Notes under the pieces: generated by a model | What the model saw: only the letters and a program-made list of their open reading frames with translations | Database searches by the model: none | What the model was told of the DNA's origin: nothing | Program-made: the position numbers and the translations under genes | Part shown: in pieces, positions 1 through 5,511 of the stretch | Layout: the number at the start of each line of letters is the position of its first letter | Position numbering within the stretch: the first letter of the stretch is position 1 | NCBI GenBank assembly: GCA_002305235.1 | Contig: DBQL01000222.1 | Location: 1 to 5,511 of the forward strand | Source: Prevotella sp. UBA1395 | GTDB taxonomy: Bacteria; Bacteroidota; Bacteroidia; Bacteroidales; Bacteroidaceae | Reading direction: 5' to 3' | DNA: 5,511 bases

Positions 1-404
1 TTGAACACCGTGCGGTCGAGCGAGAGAAACGAGTTTTGGAACACCAGCCACTCCTTGTAGCGGGCGGCGATGATGTGCTCTCCCTTGTTGACCACGGCAA
101 CCTTGCTGGCCTCAAACTGGTTTTCCTCCTTGGTCATGGCATTCAGGAAGTCGTAGACCTTGGCGTAAATCTCGTCGGCACTCATGCCCGGCACAGCCTT
201 GTCGAGCGTGAACACCACCTTGCCGTCTACCAATGGCACGGCACCCGAAAGGTATTTGGGGTCTTCCTGCTTGCGTTTTTTCTCGAAGAGAGCTTTCTTC
301 TTGGGCTGGGCCTGCTGCTGTTCTTGCTGGGGAGCCTCCCATGTGTTCTGCGCCATTGCGGCGAGCGGAAGGCATGCGAAAAGTGCGATGATCAGTTTCT
401 TCAT
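1..404 (-). CDS. DUF4468 domain-containing secreted protein (partial, C-terminus beyond window)
   Basis: The first 134 residues are present, with no stop before the left edge. Residues 1-18 form a Sec signal peptide: Lys2-Lys3, a hydrophobic core, then AMA before Gln19 as a signal peptidase I site. Cys11 lies too early and in the wrong context to be a convincing lipobox. Residues 22-50 are a Gln/Lys-rich low-complexity linker. The stretch from YLSGAVP (51-57) through DGKVVF (60-65), the predicted helix 75-91 and the SLDRT segment (128-132) resembles the DUF4468 family, a Bacteroidetes domain reported to have a TBP-like fold. The protein is probably periplasmic or surface exposed, and its function is unknown. 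It lies 112 bp downstream of uvrB on the same strand but has its own promoter-like -7 box at 432-439. The ATG at 404 is chosen because it begins the signal peptide directly. The family call is from recognition of sequence pattern only. Confidence 0.8.
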   Translation of the reverse strand, partial: MKKLIIALFACLPLAAMAQNTWEAPQQEQQQAQPKKKALFEKKRKQEDPKYLSGAVPLVDGKVVFTLDKAVPGMSADEIYAKVYDFLNAMTKEENQFEASKVAVVNKGEHIIAARYKEWLVFQNSFLSLDRTVF

Positions 405-431
405 GAGTTGAGAGATGAGTATTGTGTACGG

Positions 432-439
432 CAAAATTA
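432..439 (-). promoter_or_regulatory. Predicted Bacteroidetes -7 promoter element for the DUF4468 gene
   Basis: The minus strand reads TAATTTTG, an exact match to the Bacteroidetes housekeeping sigma -7 consensus TAnnTTTG. It predicts a start site near 428 and a leader of about 25 nt before the ATG at 404. No clear TTTG-type -33 box lies at the usual 19-21 bp upstream. The gene may therefore be transcribed both from here and by readthrough from uvrB. Confidence 0.5.
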
Positions 440-516
440 CTAAATAATGTTGTATATGACAGTCGATGGCATTGTTTTTAACTTTTATTATTCCGGCATT
501 CTGTGTCATCCGTGTG

Positions 517-2550
517 CTATTTCAGTTCCAGCTGTGCCTGAAGCCTGAGAATTTCATCACGGTATTGCGCGGCTTGGATAAAGTCGAGGTCTTTGGCGGC
601 CTGCTCCATGAGTTTGCGGGTGTTCTCGATGCTCTTCTCCAGCTCGGGCCGTGTCATCTGCTTCACGATGGGGTCGGCGGCAAAGGCTGCGCCGCTTGGC
701 TCCACATACACCTGTTCGCGACCCGTGTACGTGGTGTCGCGCTGCTCGCTCCGGCCGTAGGGCAGGGCGCCTTTGATGTCTTTCACGATCTGCTGTGGCG
801 TGATGTGGTGCTCCTCGTTGTATTTCAGCTGGATGGCTCGGCGGCGTGCGGTCTCGTCAATGGTACGTTGCATGCTCTCGGTGATGTTGTCGGCATACAT
901 GATTACCTTGCCATTCACGTTGCGTGCGGCACGCCCGGCGGTCTGCGTCAGACTGCGGTGGCTGCGCAGGAATCCCTCTTTGTCGGCATCGAGGATGGCC
1001 ACGAGCGACACTTCCGGAAGGTCGAGGCCCTCGCGAAGCAGGTTCACGCCCACGAGAACGTCATACACCCCGGCGCGCAGGTCGGTCATGATCTTCACCC
1101 GATCGAGCGTGGCGATGTCGCTATGGATATAGTTGGCCCGCACGTCGTGGTTGAGCAGGTACTCGGTAAGCTCTTCGGCCATGCGCTTGGTGAGCGTGGT
1201 GACCAGTACGCGCTCGCCTTTTTCGGTGCGGACAACGATTTCGTGAAGGAGGTCATCAATTTGGTTTTCGGAGGGCCGCACTTCTATCTCGGGGTCCAAA
1301 AGGCCCGTGGGGCGGATGAGTTGCTCCACGACAACCCCCTCGGACTCTTGCAACTCATAGTTGGCCGGGGTGGCCGACACATAGATGATCTGATGGATCA
1401 GGTCGTGGAACTCCTCAAAGCGGAGGGGCCGGTTGTCAAAGGCGGCGGGCAGTCGGAAACCGTATTCCACAAGGTTTTGCTTGCGGGCACGGTCGCCACC
1501 GTACATGGCATTGATCTGCGGAACGGTGACATGGCTCTCGTCGATGACGATCAGGAAGTCTTCGGGGAAGAAGTCGAGCAGGCAGTATGGGCGCTGCCCG
1601 GGCTCGCGGCCGTCGAAATAGCGCGAGTAGTTCTCAATGCCCGAGCAGTGTCCCAGCTCCTTGATCATCTCCAAGTCGTATTCCACGCGCTCCTTGATGC
1701 GTTGCGCCCTGATGCCATCGCCAATCTCATTGAAGAAATTGATTTGCTGCAATAGGTCATCCTGAATGTGTTTCACGGCCTCGGCCGTCTGCTCTTGCGA
1801 GGTGACAAAGAGGTTGGCGGGATAGATTTGATACTCCTCAAACTTCTGGACAGAGCGCATCGTAACAGAGTCCACTTCCTCGATGGTGTCGATCTCGTCG
1901 TCCCACCAAGTCACGCGGAGGATGTAATCGCTGTAAGCCATGGCGATATTCACCGTGTCTCCCTTCACCGAGAAGAATCCTCGCTGCAGGTCTATGTCGT
2001 TGCGGACATAGAGCGCGGCAACCAATCGGCGCAGGAAGTCGTTGCGGTCGACACGCTGTCCGCGCCGGATGCTGATGATGCTCTCTTGCATGGCCACCGG
2101 TCCGCCCATACCATAGATACACGATACCGACGACACCACAATGACATCTTTGCGGCCCGAGAGCAGGTCGCTCACGGCACCGAGGCGCAACTTGTCGATC
2201 TCGTCGTTGATGGCGAGGTCTTTCTCGATATAGACATCGGTGGAAGGAAGGTAGGCCTCGGGCTGATAATAGTCATAATAGGAGACATAGTAGTCTACGG
2301 CGTTGTCGGGGAAGAACCCCTTCATCTCCTCATAGAGCTGGGCGGCCAGCGTCTTGTTGTGGCTGAGCACCAGCGTCGGCTTGTTCACATTGGCGATAAC
2401 ATTGGCTATTGTAAACGTCTTGCCCGAGCCGGTGACCCCCAGCAACACCTGTGCCGGGTCGCCACTCTCGATGCCTTGGGTGAGCCGGGCGATGGCTTGC
2501 GGCTGGTCGCCCGTGGGTTTGTATTTGGAAGTGAGCTTGAAATTCATCAT
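517..2550 (-). CDS. uvrB: UvrABC excinuclease subunit B (UvrB)
   Basis: This is the DNA-damage recognition helicase of cytoplasmic nucleotide excision repair. UvrA loads it at lesions, and it then recruits UvrC for the dual incision. The product is 677 residues, normal for the family. Landmarks, numbered from the chosen ATG: Walker A GVTGSGKT at about 38-45; the aromatic beta-hairpin region YYDYYQPEAY at about 91-100, which inserts between the strands; Walker B/motif II DESH at about 337-340; helicase motif VI QTAGRAARN at about 536-544; and a C-terminal UVR domain (about 635-669) that contacts UvrC. All domains are intact. The reading frame extends to a TTG at 2556, but that codon overlaps the -7 promoter box. 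The family usually begins MNF-LTS-KPTGDQP, so ATG 2550 or the adjacent ATG 2547 is the real start. The gene is divergent from bamD, and DUF4468 follows downstream. Confidence 0.98.
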   Translation of the reverse strand: MMNFKLTSKYKPTGDQPQAIARLTQGIESGDPAQVLLGVTGSGKTFTIANVIANVNKPTLVLSHNKTLAAQLYEEMKGFFPDNAVDYYVSYYDYYQPEAYLPSTDVYIEKDLAINDEIDKLRLGAVSDLLSGRKDVIVVSSVSCIYGMGGPVAMQESIISIRRGQRVDRNDFLRRLVAALYVRNDIDLQRGFFSVKGDTVNIAMAYSDYILRVTWWDDEIDTIEEVDSVTMRSVQKFEEYQIYPANLFVTSQEQTAEAVKHIQDDLLQQINFFNEIGDGIRAQRIKERVEYDLEMIKELGHCSGIENYSRYFDGREPGQRPYCLLDFFPEDFLIVIDESHVTVPQINAMYGGDRARKQNLVEYGFRLPAAFDNRPLRFEEFHDLIHQIIYVSATPANYELQESEGVVVEQLIRPTGLLDPEIEVRPSENQIDDLLHEIVVRTEKGERVLVTTLTKRMAEELTEYLLNHDVRANYIHSDIATLDRVKIMTDLRAGVYDVLVGVNLLREGLDLPEVSLVAILDADKEGFLRSHRSLTQTAGRAARNVNGKVIMYADNITESMQRTIDETARRRAIQLKYNEEHHITPQQIVKDIKGALPYGRSEQRDTTYTGREQVYVEPSGAAFAADPIVKQMTRPELEKSIENTRKLMEQAAKDLDFIQAAQYRDEILRLQAQLELK

Positions 2551-2553
2551 TTG

Positions 2554-2561
2554 CAAAATTA
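2554..2561 (-). promoter_or_regulatory. Predicted -7 promoter element of uvrB, abutting the start codon
   Basis: The minus strand reads TAATTTTG, an exact TAnnTTTG match, followed by only CAA before ATG 2550. The predicted transcription start falls on or within a few bases of the ATG, which implies a leaderless or nearly leaderless mRNA. A TTTG lies upstream but with a 14-bp spacer, shorter than the usual 19-21, so the -33 element is unconvincing. Confidence 0.5.
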
Positions 2562-2612
2562 CTATATTTTGATGTCAAAGGTTGTTTTTTTTACTAAAAA
2601 TAACTATCGCTT

Positions 2613-2644
2613 CTTGGGCAAACGAAGAATTATATGTATTTTTG
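2613..2644 (+). promoter_or_regulatory. Predicted promoter of the bamD-rpoZ-DUF4293 cluster
   Basis: The -7 element TATTTTTG at 2637-2644 matches TAnnTTTG exactly. A CTTG at 2613-2616 matches the -33 TTTG in three of four bases, with a 20-bp spacer in the preferred range. The predicted start near 2648 leaves a leader of about 15 nt before the ATG at 2663. The site lies in the 112-bp region shared with the divergent uvrB promoter. Confidence 0.6.
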
Positions 2645-2662
2645 CAAGTCAAAAGGTTGAAT

Positions 2663-3496
2663 ATGAAGAAAACATTTGGGGTTGTTCTGTTGTTGACAAT
2701 GCTTTTTAGCAGCTGTGCCAAGGAGTTCAACCAAGTTTATAAGTCCACCGATTACCATTACAAGTACGAGTATGCCAAGGAGAGTTTCGCCGCAGGCAAG
2801 TATGCCCGTGCCATCACCATCCTGCAAGAGCTGATCGTGCAGGCCAAGGGAACGAGCGAGGCAGAGGAGAGTCTGTATATGTTGGCAATGGCCGAATACA
2901 TGGACCGCGACTTTGCCACGGCGTCGGAGACTTTCAAGCGGTATGTGAAATCATATCCGAGAGGTGTCTATGCGGAGCAGGCCGAGTTCTATGTGGGTGA
3001 AAGTTTGTATATGGACACGCCCGAGCCACGCCTCGACCAAAGTGAGACCGTACAGGCCATCTCCGCTTTTCAGGAGTATCTGGACGTCTATCCCGATGCC
3101 CGACTGAAGGACAAGGCGCAGCAACGACTGTTTGAACTGCAGGACAAGTTGGTGGAAAAGGAATTGTATTCGGCCCGGCTCTATTATGATTTGGGTTCGT
3201 ATTTTGGCAACTGCACGAGCGGAGGCAACAACTATGAGGCGTGCATCGTGACCTCGCAGAACGCTTTGAAGGATTATCCTTACAGCAACCGGCGTGAGGA
3301 TTTCGCGCTGCTCATCATGAAATCGAAGTATGAGCTTGCCCTGCAGAGCGTGGAGTCGAAGAAGCTCGAGCGTTTTCAGGATGCCGAGGATGAATGCTAC
3401 GGCTTCATCAACGAGTATCCGGATTCGAAAGAACGAAAACGGGCCGAGGAATATATTGCCAAATGTAAGAAGGTAACGGCTACCGCAAAAGACTGA
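2663..3496 (+). CDS. bamD: Outer membrane assembly lipoprotein BamD
   Basis: BamD is the essential TPR lipoprotein of the BAM complex, which folds beta-barrel proteins into the outer membrane; it sits on the periplasmic face. The 277-residue product starts with a lipoprotein signal: MKK, a hydrophobic core, then lipobox LFSSC with Cys18 as the lipidated residue. The rest is helical. At least four segments carry the YP-turn signature of its TPRs (YP at about 98-99, 143-144, 205-206 and 252-253, each followed by polar residues and the next helix). The length fits Bacteroidetes BamD (YfiO family). The frame is open 27 codons further upstream to an ATG at 2582, but that extension contains the promoter and would bury the signal peptide, so ATG 2663 is preferred. 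It is the first gene of a probable operon with rpoZ, 84 bp downstream. Confidence 0.92.
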   Translation: MKKTFGVVLLLTMLFSSCAKEFNQVYKSTDYHYKYEYAKESFAAGKYARAITILQELIVQAKGTSEAEESLYMLAMAEYMDRDFATASETFKRYVKSYPRGVYAEQAEFYVGESLYMDTPEPRLDQSETVQAISAFQEYLDVYPDARLKDKAQQRLFELQDKLVEKELYSARLYYDLGSYFGNCTSGGNNYEACIVTSQNALKDYPYSNRREDFALLIMKSKYELALQSVESKKLERFQDAEDECYGFINEYPDSKERKRAEEYIAKCKKVTATAKD

Positions 3497-3542
3497 CGGG
3501 GGAACGCCGTCACAGGCGTTGGGTATTACAATACCCCATCAG
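3493..3542 (+). other. Intergenic inverted repeats between bamD and rpoZ (possible structured mRNA element)
   Basis: Several helices can form here. (A) TGACGG 3494-3499 pairs with 3507-3512. (B) AACGCC 3503-3508 pairs with GGCGTT 3515-3520 around a 6-nt loop. (C) GGGTAT 3521-3526 pairs with ATACCC 3531-3536 around a TACA loop. (D) An outer 9-bp helix pairs 3493-3501 with 3534-3542, with one C-A mismatch. A excludes B, and C competes with D. No T-run follows, so this is not a standard intrinsic terminator. It may tune mRNA stability or rpoZ translation; that role is inference. The bamD stop codon lies within the first arm. Confidence 0.45.
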
Positions 3543-3580
3543 GGAAACATCAGATCACAACAAACAATTATCATAACAGA

Positions 3581-3901
3581 ATGGATTACAAAAAGTCAAA
3601 AGCTCCGGTAAATACAGTGACGCGCAACATCATGGATCTTTGTCAGGACACTGACAACATATATGAGAGCGTGGTGATTATTGGAAAACGCGCCAATCAG
3701 ATTTCCATCGAGATCAAACAGGACCTGAACAAGAAGCTGGCAGAGTTTGCTTCCTACAATGACTCCTTGGAGGAGGTCTTTGAAAATCGTGAGCAAATCG
3801 AGATCAGCCGTTACTATGAGAAGTTGCCCAAACCCACACTGCTCGCCACACAAGAGTTTGTTGAGGGCAGCATTTACTGGCGCGACGCCTCCAAGAACTA
3901 A
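3581..3901 (+). CDS. rpoZ: DNA-directed RNA polymerase omega subunit (RpoZ/Rpb6-like)
   Basis: This small cytoplasmic RNA polymerase subunit helps assemble and stabilise the beta-prime subunit and is the bacterial counterpart of eukaryotic Rpb6. The 106-residue product has the two conserved omega segments. The first helix region, YESVVIIGKRANQIS (about 28-42), corresponds to the omega pattern around 'vlvaakRArQl'. A second segment, KPTLLATQEFVEG (about 84-96), corresponds to omega 'KPTviAl-Ei-eG'. The central part (about 45-75) is acidic and helical. It lies between bamD and the DUF4293 gene (18 bp gap), on the same strand and without a visible promoter of its own, so cotranscription from the bamD promoter is likely. 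The ATG at 3581 follows an A-rich leader with no Shine-Dalgarno sequence, as is usual in this phylum. Databases may label it 'RNA polymerase Rpb6' or hypothetical protein. Confidence 0.85.
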   Translation: MDYKKSKAPVNTVTRNIMDLCQDTDNIYESVVIIGKRANQISIEIKQDLNKKLAEFASYNDSLEEVFENREQIEISRYYEKLPKPTLLATQEFVEGSIYWRDASKN

Positions 3902-3919
3902 TCATCGGGGAGTGTCATT

Positions 3920-4369
3920 ATGATACAGCGTAAGCAAACCATCTATTTGCTGTTAGCATTGCTTGCTCTTGTCGTGTGCCTTTGTCTTCCCATCGGGCAG
4001 ATCGAGCCAAAGGGAATGGGTGTTCCTATGGTGTGGTACAACTACGGATTGCTCAACGACCGGTCGGTGATTGCGCGTCCGTTGCCGTTCATCGACTTGG
4101 TGATCACCGGCATACTAAGCCTCACCGCCATTTTCCTTTATAAGAGAAGACCCCTTCAAGCCATGCTTTGCACCATATCATATTTGCTTCTTGTGGCGTG
4201 GTATGCCTATTATTTCATCGTGCTTTACTTGGATTTTCAAGATCACGGGACATGGGGTTTCCGGTTCGCGGCATGTCTTCCGCTTGTGGCAATCATCTTG
4301 CTGGTTATGGCGAAGAGAGGCATCAAGGCTGACGAGAGGCTCGTCAAATCGATGGATCGCATCAGATAA
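3920..4369 (+). CDS. DUF4293 family integral membrane protein
   Basis: This 149-residue inner-membrane protein has four hydrophobic helices at about 7-25, 57-74, 80-104 and 113-131. Basic clusters (Arg4-Lys5; Lys75-Arg76-Arg77; Lys132-Arg133) suggest that both termini are cytoplasmic. The N-terminus MIQRKQTIYLLLA and the C-terminal tail DERLVKSMDRIR are hallmarks I associate with the DUF4293 family, which is restricted to Bacteroidetes. The cytoplasmic function is unknown and no catalytic motif is visible. The gene starts 18 bp after rpoZ, which supports one operon, and is followed by a strong terminator, so it is the last gene. The loop between helices 1 and 2 (about 26-56) is the only sizeable extracytoplasmic part. 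Confidence 0.85.
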   Translation: MIQRKQTIYLLLALLALVVCLCLPIGQIEPKGMGVPMVWYNYGLLNDRSVIARPLPFIDLVITGILSLTAIFLYKRRPLQAMLCTISYLLLVAWYAYYFIVLYLDFQDHGTWGFRFAACLPLVAIILLVMAKRGIKADERLVKSMDRIR

Positions 4370-4427
4370 ACGGTTGTCTGGAGACGCGTCGGCGTTTGAA
4401 TGACAACATCATGAATACAGGATTATC

Positions 4428-4471
4428 ATCATCCCCGAAAGGTTTCCCTATCCTTTCGGGGATGATTTTTT
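4428..4471 (+). terminator. Strong intrinsic terminator ending the bamD-rpoZ-DUF4293 cluster
   Basis: A perfect 15-bp inverted repeat (arms 4428-4442 and 4452-4466, with GC-rich core CCCCGAAAGG) encloses a 9-nt loop. It is followed directly by a T-run (4466-4471). It lies 58 bp after the DUF4293 stop. The opposite strand has no matching T-run, so it probably acts in one direction only. Confidence 0.93.
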
Positions 4472-4569
4472 GTATCGTTGGTGAACGTATGGAATGTAGT
4501 GGCACCATGACCGGTATGTGGACGACGATTGTCATGACTCGTGGGGTATGATATTTTTCCGGCAATTCA

Positions 4570-4601
4570 TTTGCTTGTTCTTGTTTTTTCATTTATCTTT
4601 G
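4570..4601 (+). promoter_or_regulatory. Predicted promoter of the glutamine synthetase gene
   Basis: A perfect -33 TTTG (4570-4573), a 20-bp spacer and a perfect -7 TATCTTTG (4594-4601) together match the Bacteroidetes housekeeping promoter. The predicted start near 4605 leaves a leader of about 23 nt before the ATG at 4628. The interval from the upstream terminator (4472-4569) contains no gene I can support. Confidence 0.75.
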
Positions 4602-4627
4602 CCATCGAACCTATAACTTAAACTGAT

Positions 4628-5511
4628 ATGGAAAACGAACAAATCAAACTCAACGCCAATGAGGTCGTCAGGGATTTGCAGAAACTTCCCCATGAGCTTA
4701 CCCGTGAAGACATCATGACCTACGTGGAGATGCGTGGCATCAGGATGCTCAATTTCATGTATCCGGGAGGAGACGGGAAACTGAAAACCCTCAACTTTGT
4801 CATTTCGAACATGGCCTATCTGCGCACCATACTCACCTGTGGAGAACGGGTCGACGGGTCGAGTCTCTTCGATTTCATTCAGGCCTCAAGCTCCGACCTC
4901 TATGTTTTGCCACGGTATGAGACGGCATTCATCGACCCGTTTGCCGAGGAGCCGACCCTCTGCATGCTGTGCTCATTCTTTGACAACGAGGGAAAACCAA
5001 TGTCGTCGTCGCCCGAGTACACATTGCGCAAGGCAGCGGATGCCTTTCGGCAGACCACGGGTATGGAGTTTCATGCGATGGGCGAACTTGAATATTACGT
5101 GATCAAACCCTCTGATGGCAGATTTCCCGGACGCGACCAGCATGGCTATCATGAAAGTGCGCCGTTTGCAAAGACCGGTGATTTCAGGAAGAAATGCATG
5201 AGTTACATCGCCCAAACGGGTGGGCACATCAAGTATGGACATACAGAGGTGGGATGTTTCGAGCAGGAAGGATTGCTCTATGAGCAAAACGAAATAGAGT
5301 TTTTGCCTGTCGATGTGGTGCATGCCGCCGATGAGTTGATGCTCGCCAAATGGGTAATCTACAACTTGGCTTGGCGCGAAGGACTTACCGTGACCTTTGC
5401 ACCCAAGATCACAACGGGCAAAGCCGGGTCGGGCTTGCATATCCACATGCGCCTCGTTCGCAATGGCAAGAACATGCTGTTGGACGGTGGCGAGACCCTG
5501 TCTGACAACGC
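4628..5511 (+). CDS. Glutamine synthetase, type I-like (partial, C-terminus beyond window)
   Basis: Glutamine synthetase condenses glutamate and ammonia to glutamine using ATP, the main route of ammonium assimilation in the cytoplasm. The first 294 residues are present, with no stop before the right edge. An N-terminal beta-grasp domain (about 27-112) includes VDGSS at 75-79 and the following acidic/Ser segment, like the type I 'DGSSI...ESD' signature. The catalytic domain shows the expected ligands: Glu153 and Glu155 in GELEYY, Glu207 in TEVG, Glu222 in QNE, and His271 in GSGLHIHM, preceded by the PK motif at 259-260. The C-terminal part (ATP-binding Arg/Glu residues and any adenylylation site) is outside the window, so activity and regulation cannot be judged. 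The gene stands alone behind a terminator and has its own promoter. It is not the larger type III enzyme (GlnN), which lacks this N-terminal layout and is longer. Confidence 0.92.
   Translation, partial: MENEQIKLNANEVVRDLQKLPHELTREDIMTYVEMRGIRMLNFMYPGGDGKLKTLNFVISNMAYLRTILTCGERVDGSSLFDFIQASSSDLYVLPRYETAFIDPFAEEPTLCMLCSFFDNEGKPMSSSPEYTLRKAADAFRQTTGMEFHAMGELEYYVIKPSDGRFPGRDQHGYHESAPFAKTGDFRKKCMSYIAQTGGHIKYGHTEVGCFEQEGLLYEQNEIEFLPVDVVHAADELMLAKWVIYNLAWREGLTVTFAPKITTGKAGSGLHIHMRLVRNGKNMLLDGGETLSDN

Noticed and set aside
36..443. Plus-strand open frame of 135 codons at the left end
   Set aside because: It is antisense to the DUF4468 gene, which has a signal peptide, a family-like sequence and a promoter. 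The plus frame has none of these.
455..508. Inverted repeat ATGACA ... TGTCAT between uvrB and DUF4468
   Set aside because: It has only six base pairs with a spacer of over 40 nt and no T-run, so it is not a credible terminator or operator.
2551..2556. TTG start for uvrB two codons upstream
   Set aside because: The codon overlaps the last bases of the -7 box, and family members start at MNF; ATG 2550 or 2547 fits better.
2582..2662. 27-codon N-terminal extension of bamD
   Set aside because: It contains the predicted promoter and would place the lipoprotein signal peptide inside the protein.
466..2709. Two long plus-strand open frames (429 and 313 codons) opposite uvrB
   Set aside because: They are fully antisense to an intact uvrB with all family motifs, and their translations look like no known protein. 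They are rich in His, Val and Leu, as expected from reading a biased codon set backwards.
4489..4551. 20-codon plus-strand open frame after the terminator (starts MECSG)
   Set aside because: It has no promoter between it and the terminator and no recognisable sequence, and a frame this short is expected by chance.
4362..4592. Minus-strand open frame of 76 codons
   Set aside because: It spans the intrinsic terminator and the upstream part of the glutamine synthetase promoter, and its product has no recognisable domain.
4973..5446. 157-codon minus-strand frame and an overlapping 101-codon plus frame in the glutamine synthetase region
   Set aside because: Both are shadows of the glutamine synthetase frame, which carries the catalytic motifs.

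Overview
The window reads as ordinary chromosomal housekeeping DNA from a Bacteroidetes bacterium, most likely of the Prevotella group. Four promoter-like sites carry the Bacteroidetes -7 element TAnnTTTG, each followed by C. Genes lack Shine-Dalgarno sequences. The gene families (DUF4468, DUF4293, the Rpb6-like omega subunit and the Bacteroidetes form of BamD) are typical of this phylum. I found no mobile element, CRISPR array, tRNA or rRNA, and no sign of a new defence or mobile system.

Layout. From the left edge to about 2550 the genes are on the minus strand: uvrB, and downstream of it a secreted DUF4468 protein cut by the window edge. A 112-bp divergent intergenic region (2551-2662) separates uvrB from a plus-strand cluster: bamD (outer-membrane lipoprotein), rpoZ (omega/Rpb6-like RNA polymerase subunit) and a four-helix membrane protein of the DUF4293 family. 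A strong intrinsic terminator at 4428-4471 closes the cluster. After it, a well-formed promoter drives a glutamine synthetase gene that runs off the right edge.

Function. The genes span DNA repair (UvrB), outer-membrane protein assembly (BamD), transcription (omega) and nitrogen assimilation (glutamine synthetase), plus two conserved proteins of unknown function. They share no obvious single pathway. The bamD-rpoZ-DUF4293 cluster is probably one transcription unit, because only its first gene has a visible promoter and only its end has a terminator.

The points most worth a second look are regulatory. The uvrB -7 box sits three bases from its ATG, which predicts a leaderless or nearly leaderless mRNA. 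The bamD-rpoZ junction can fold into several mutually exclusive helices. The two gene families of unknown function are also noted.
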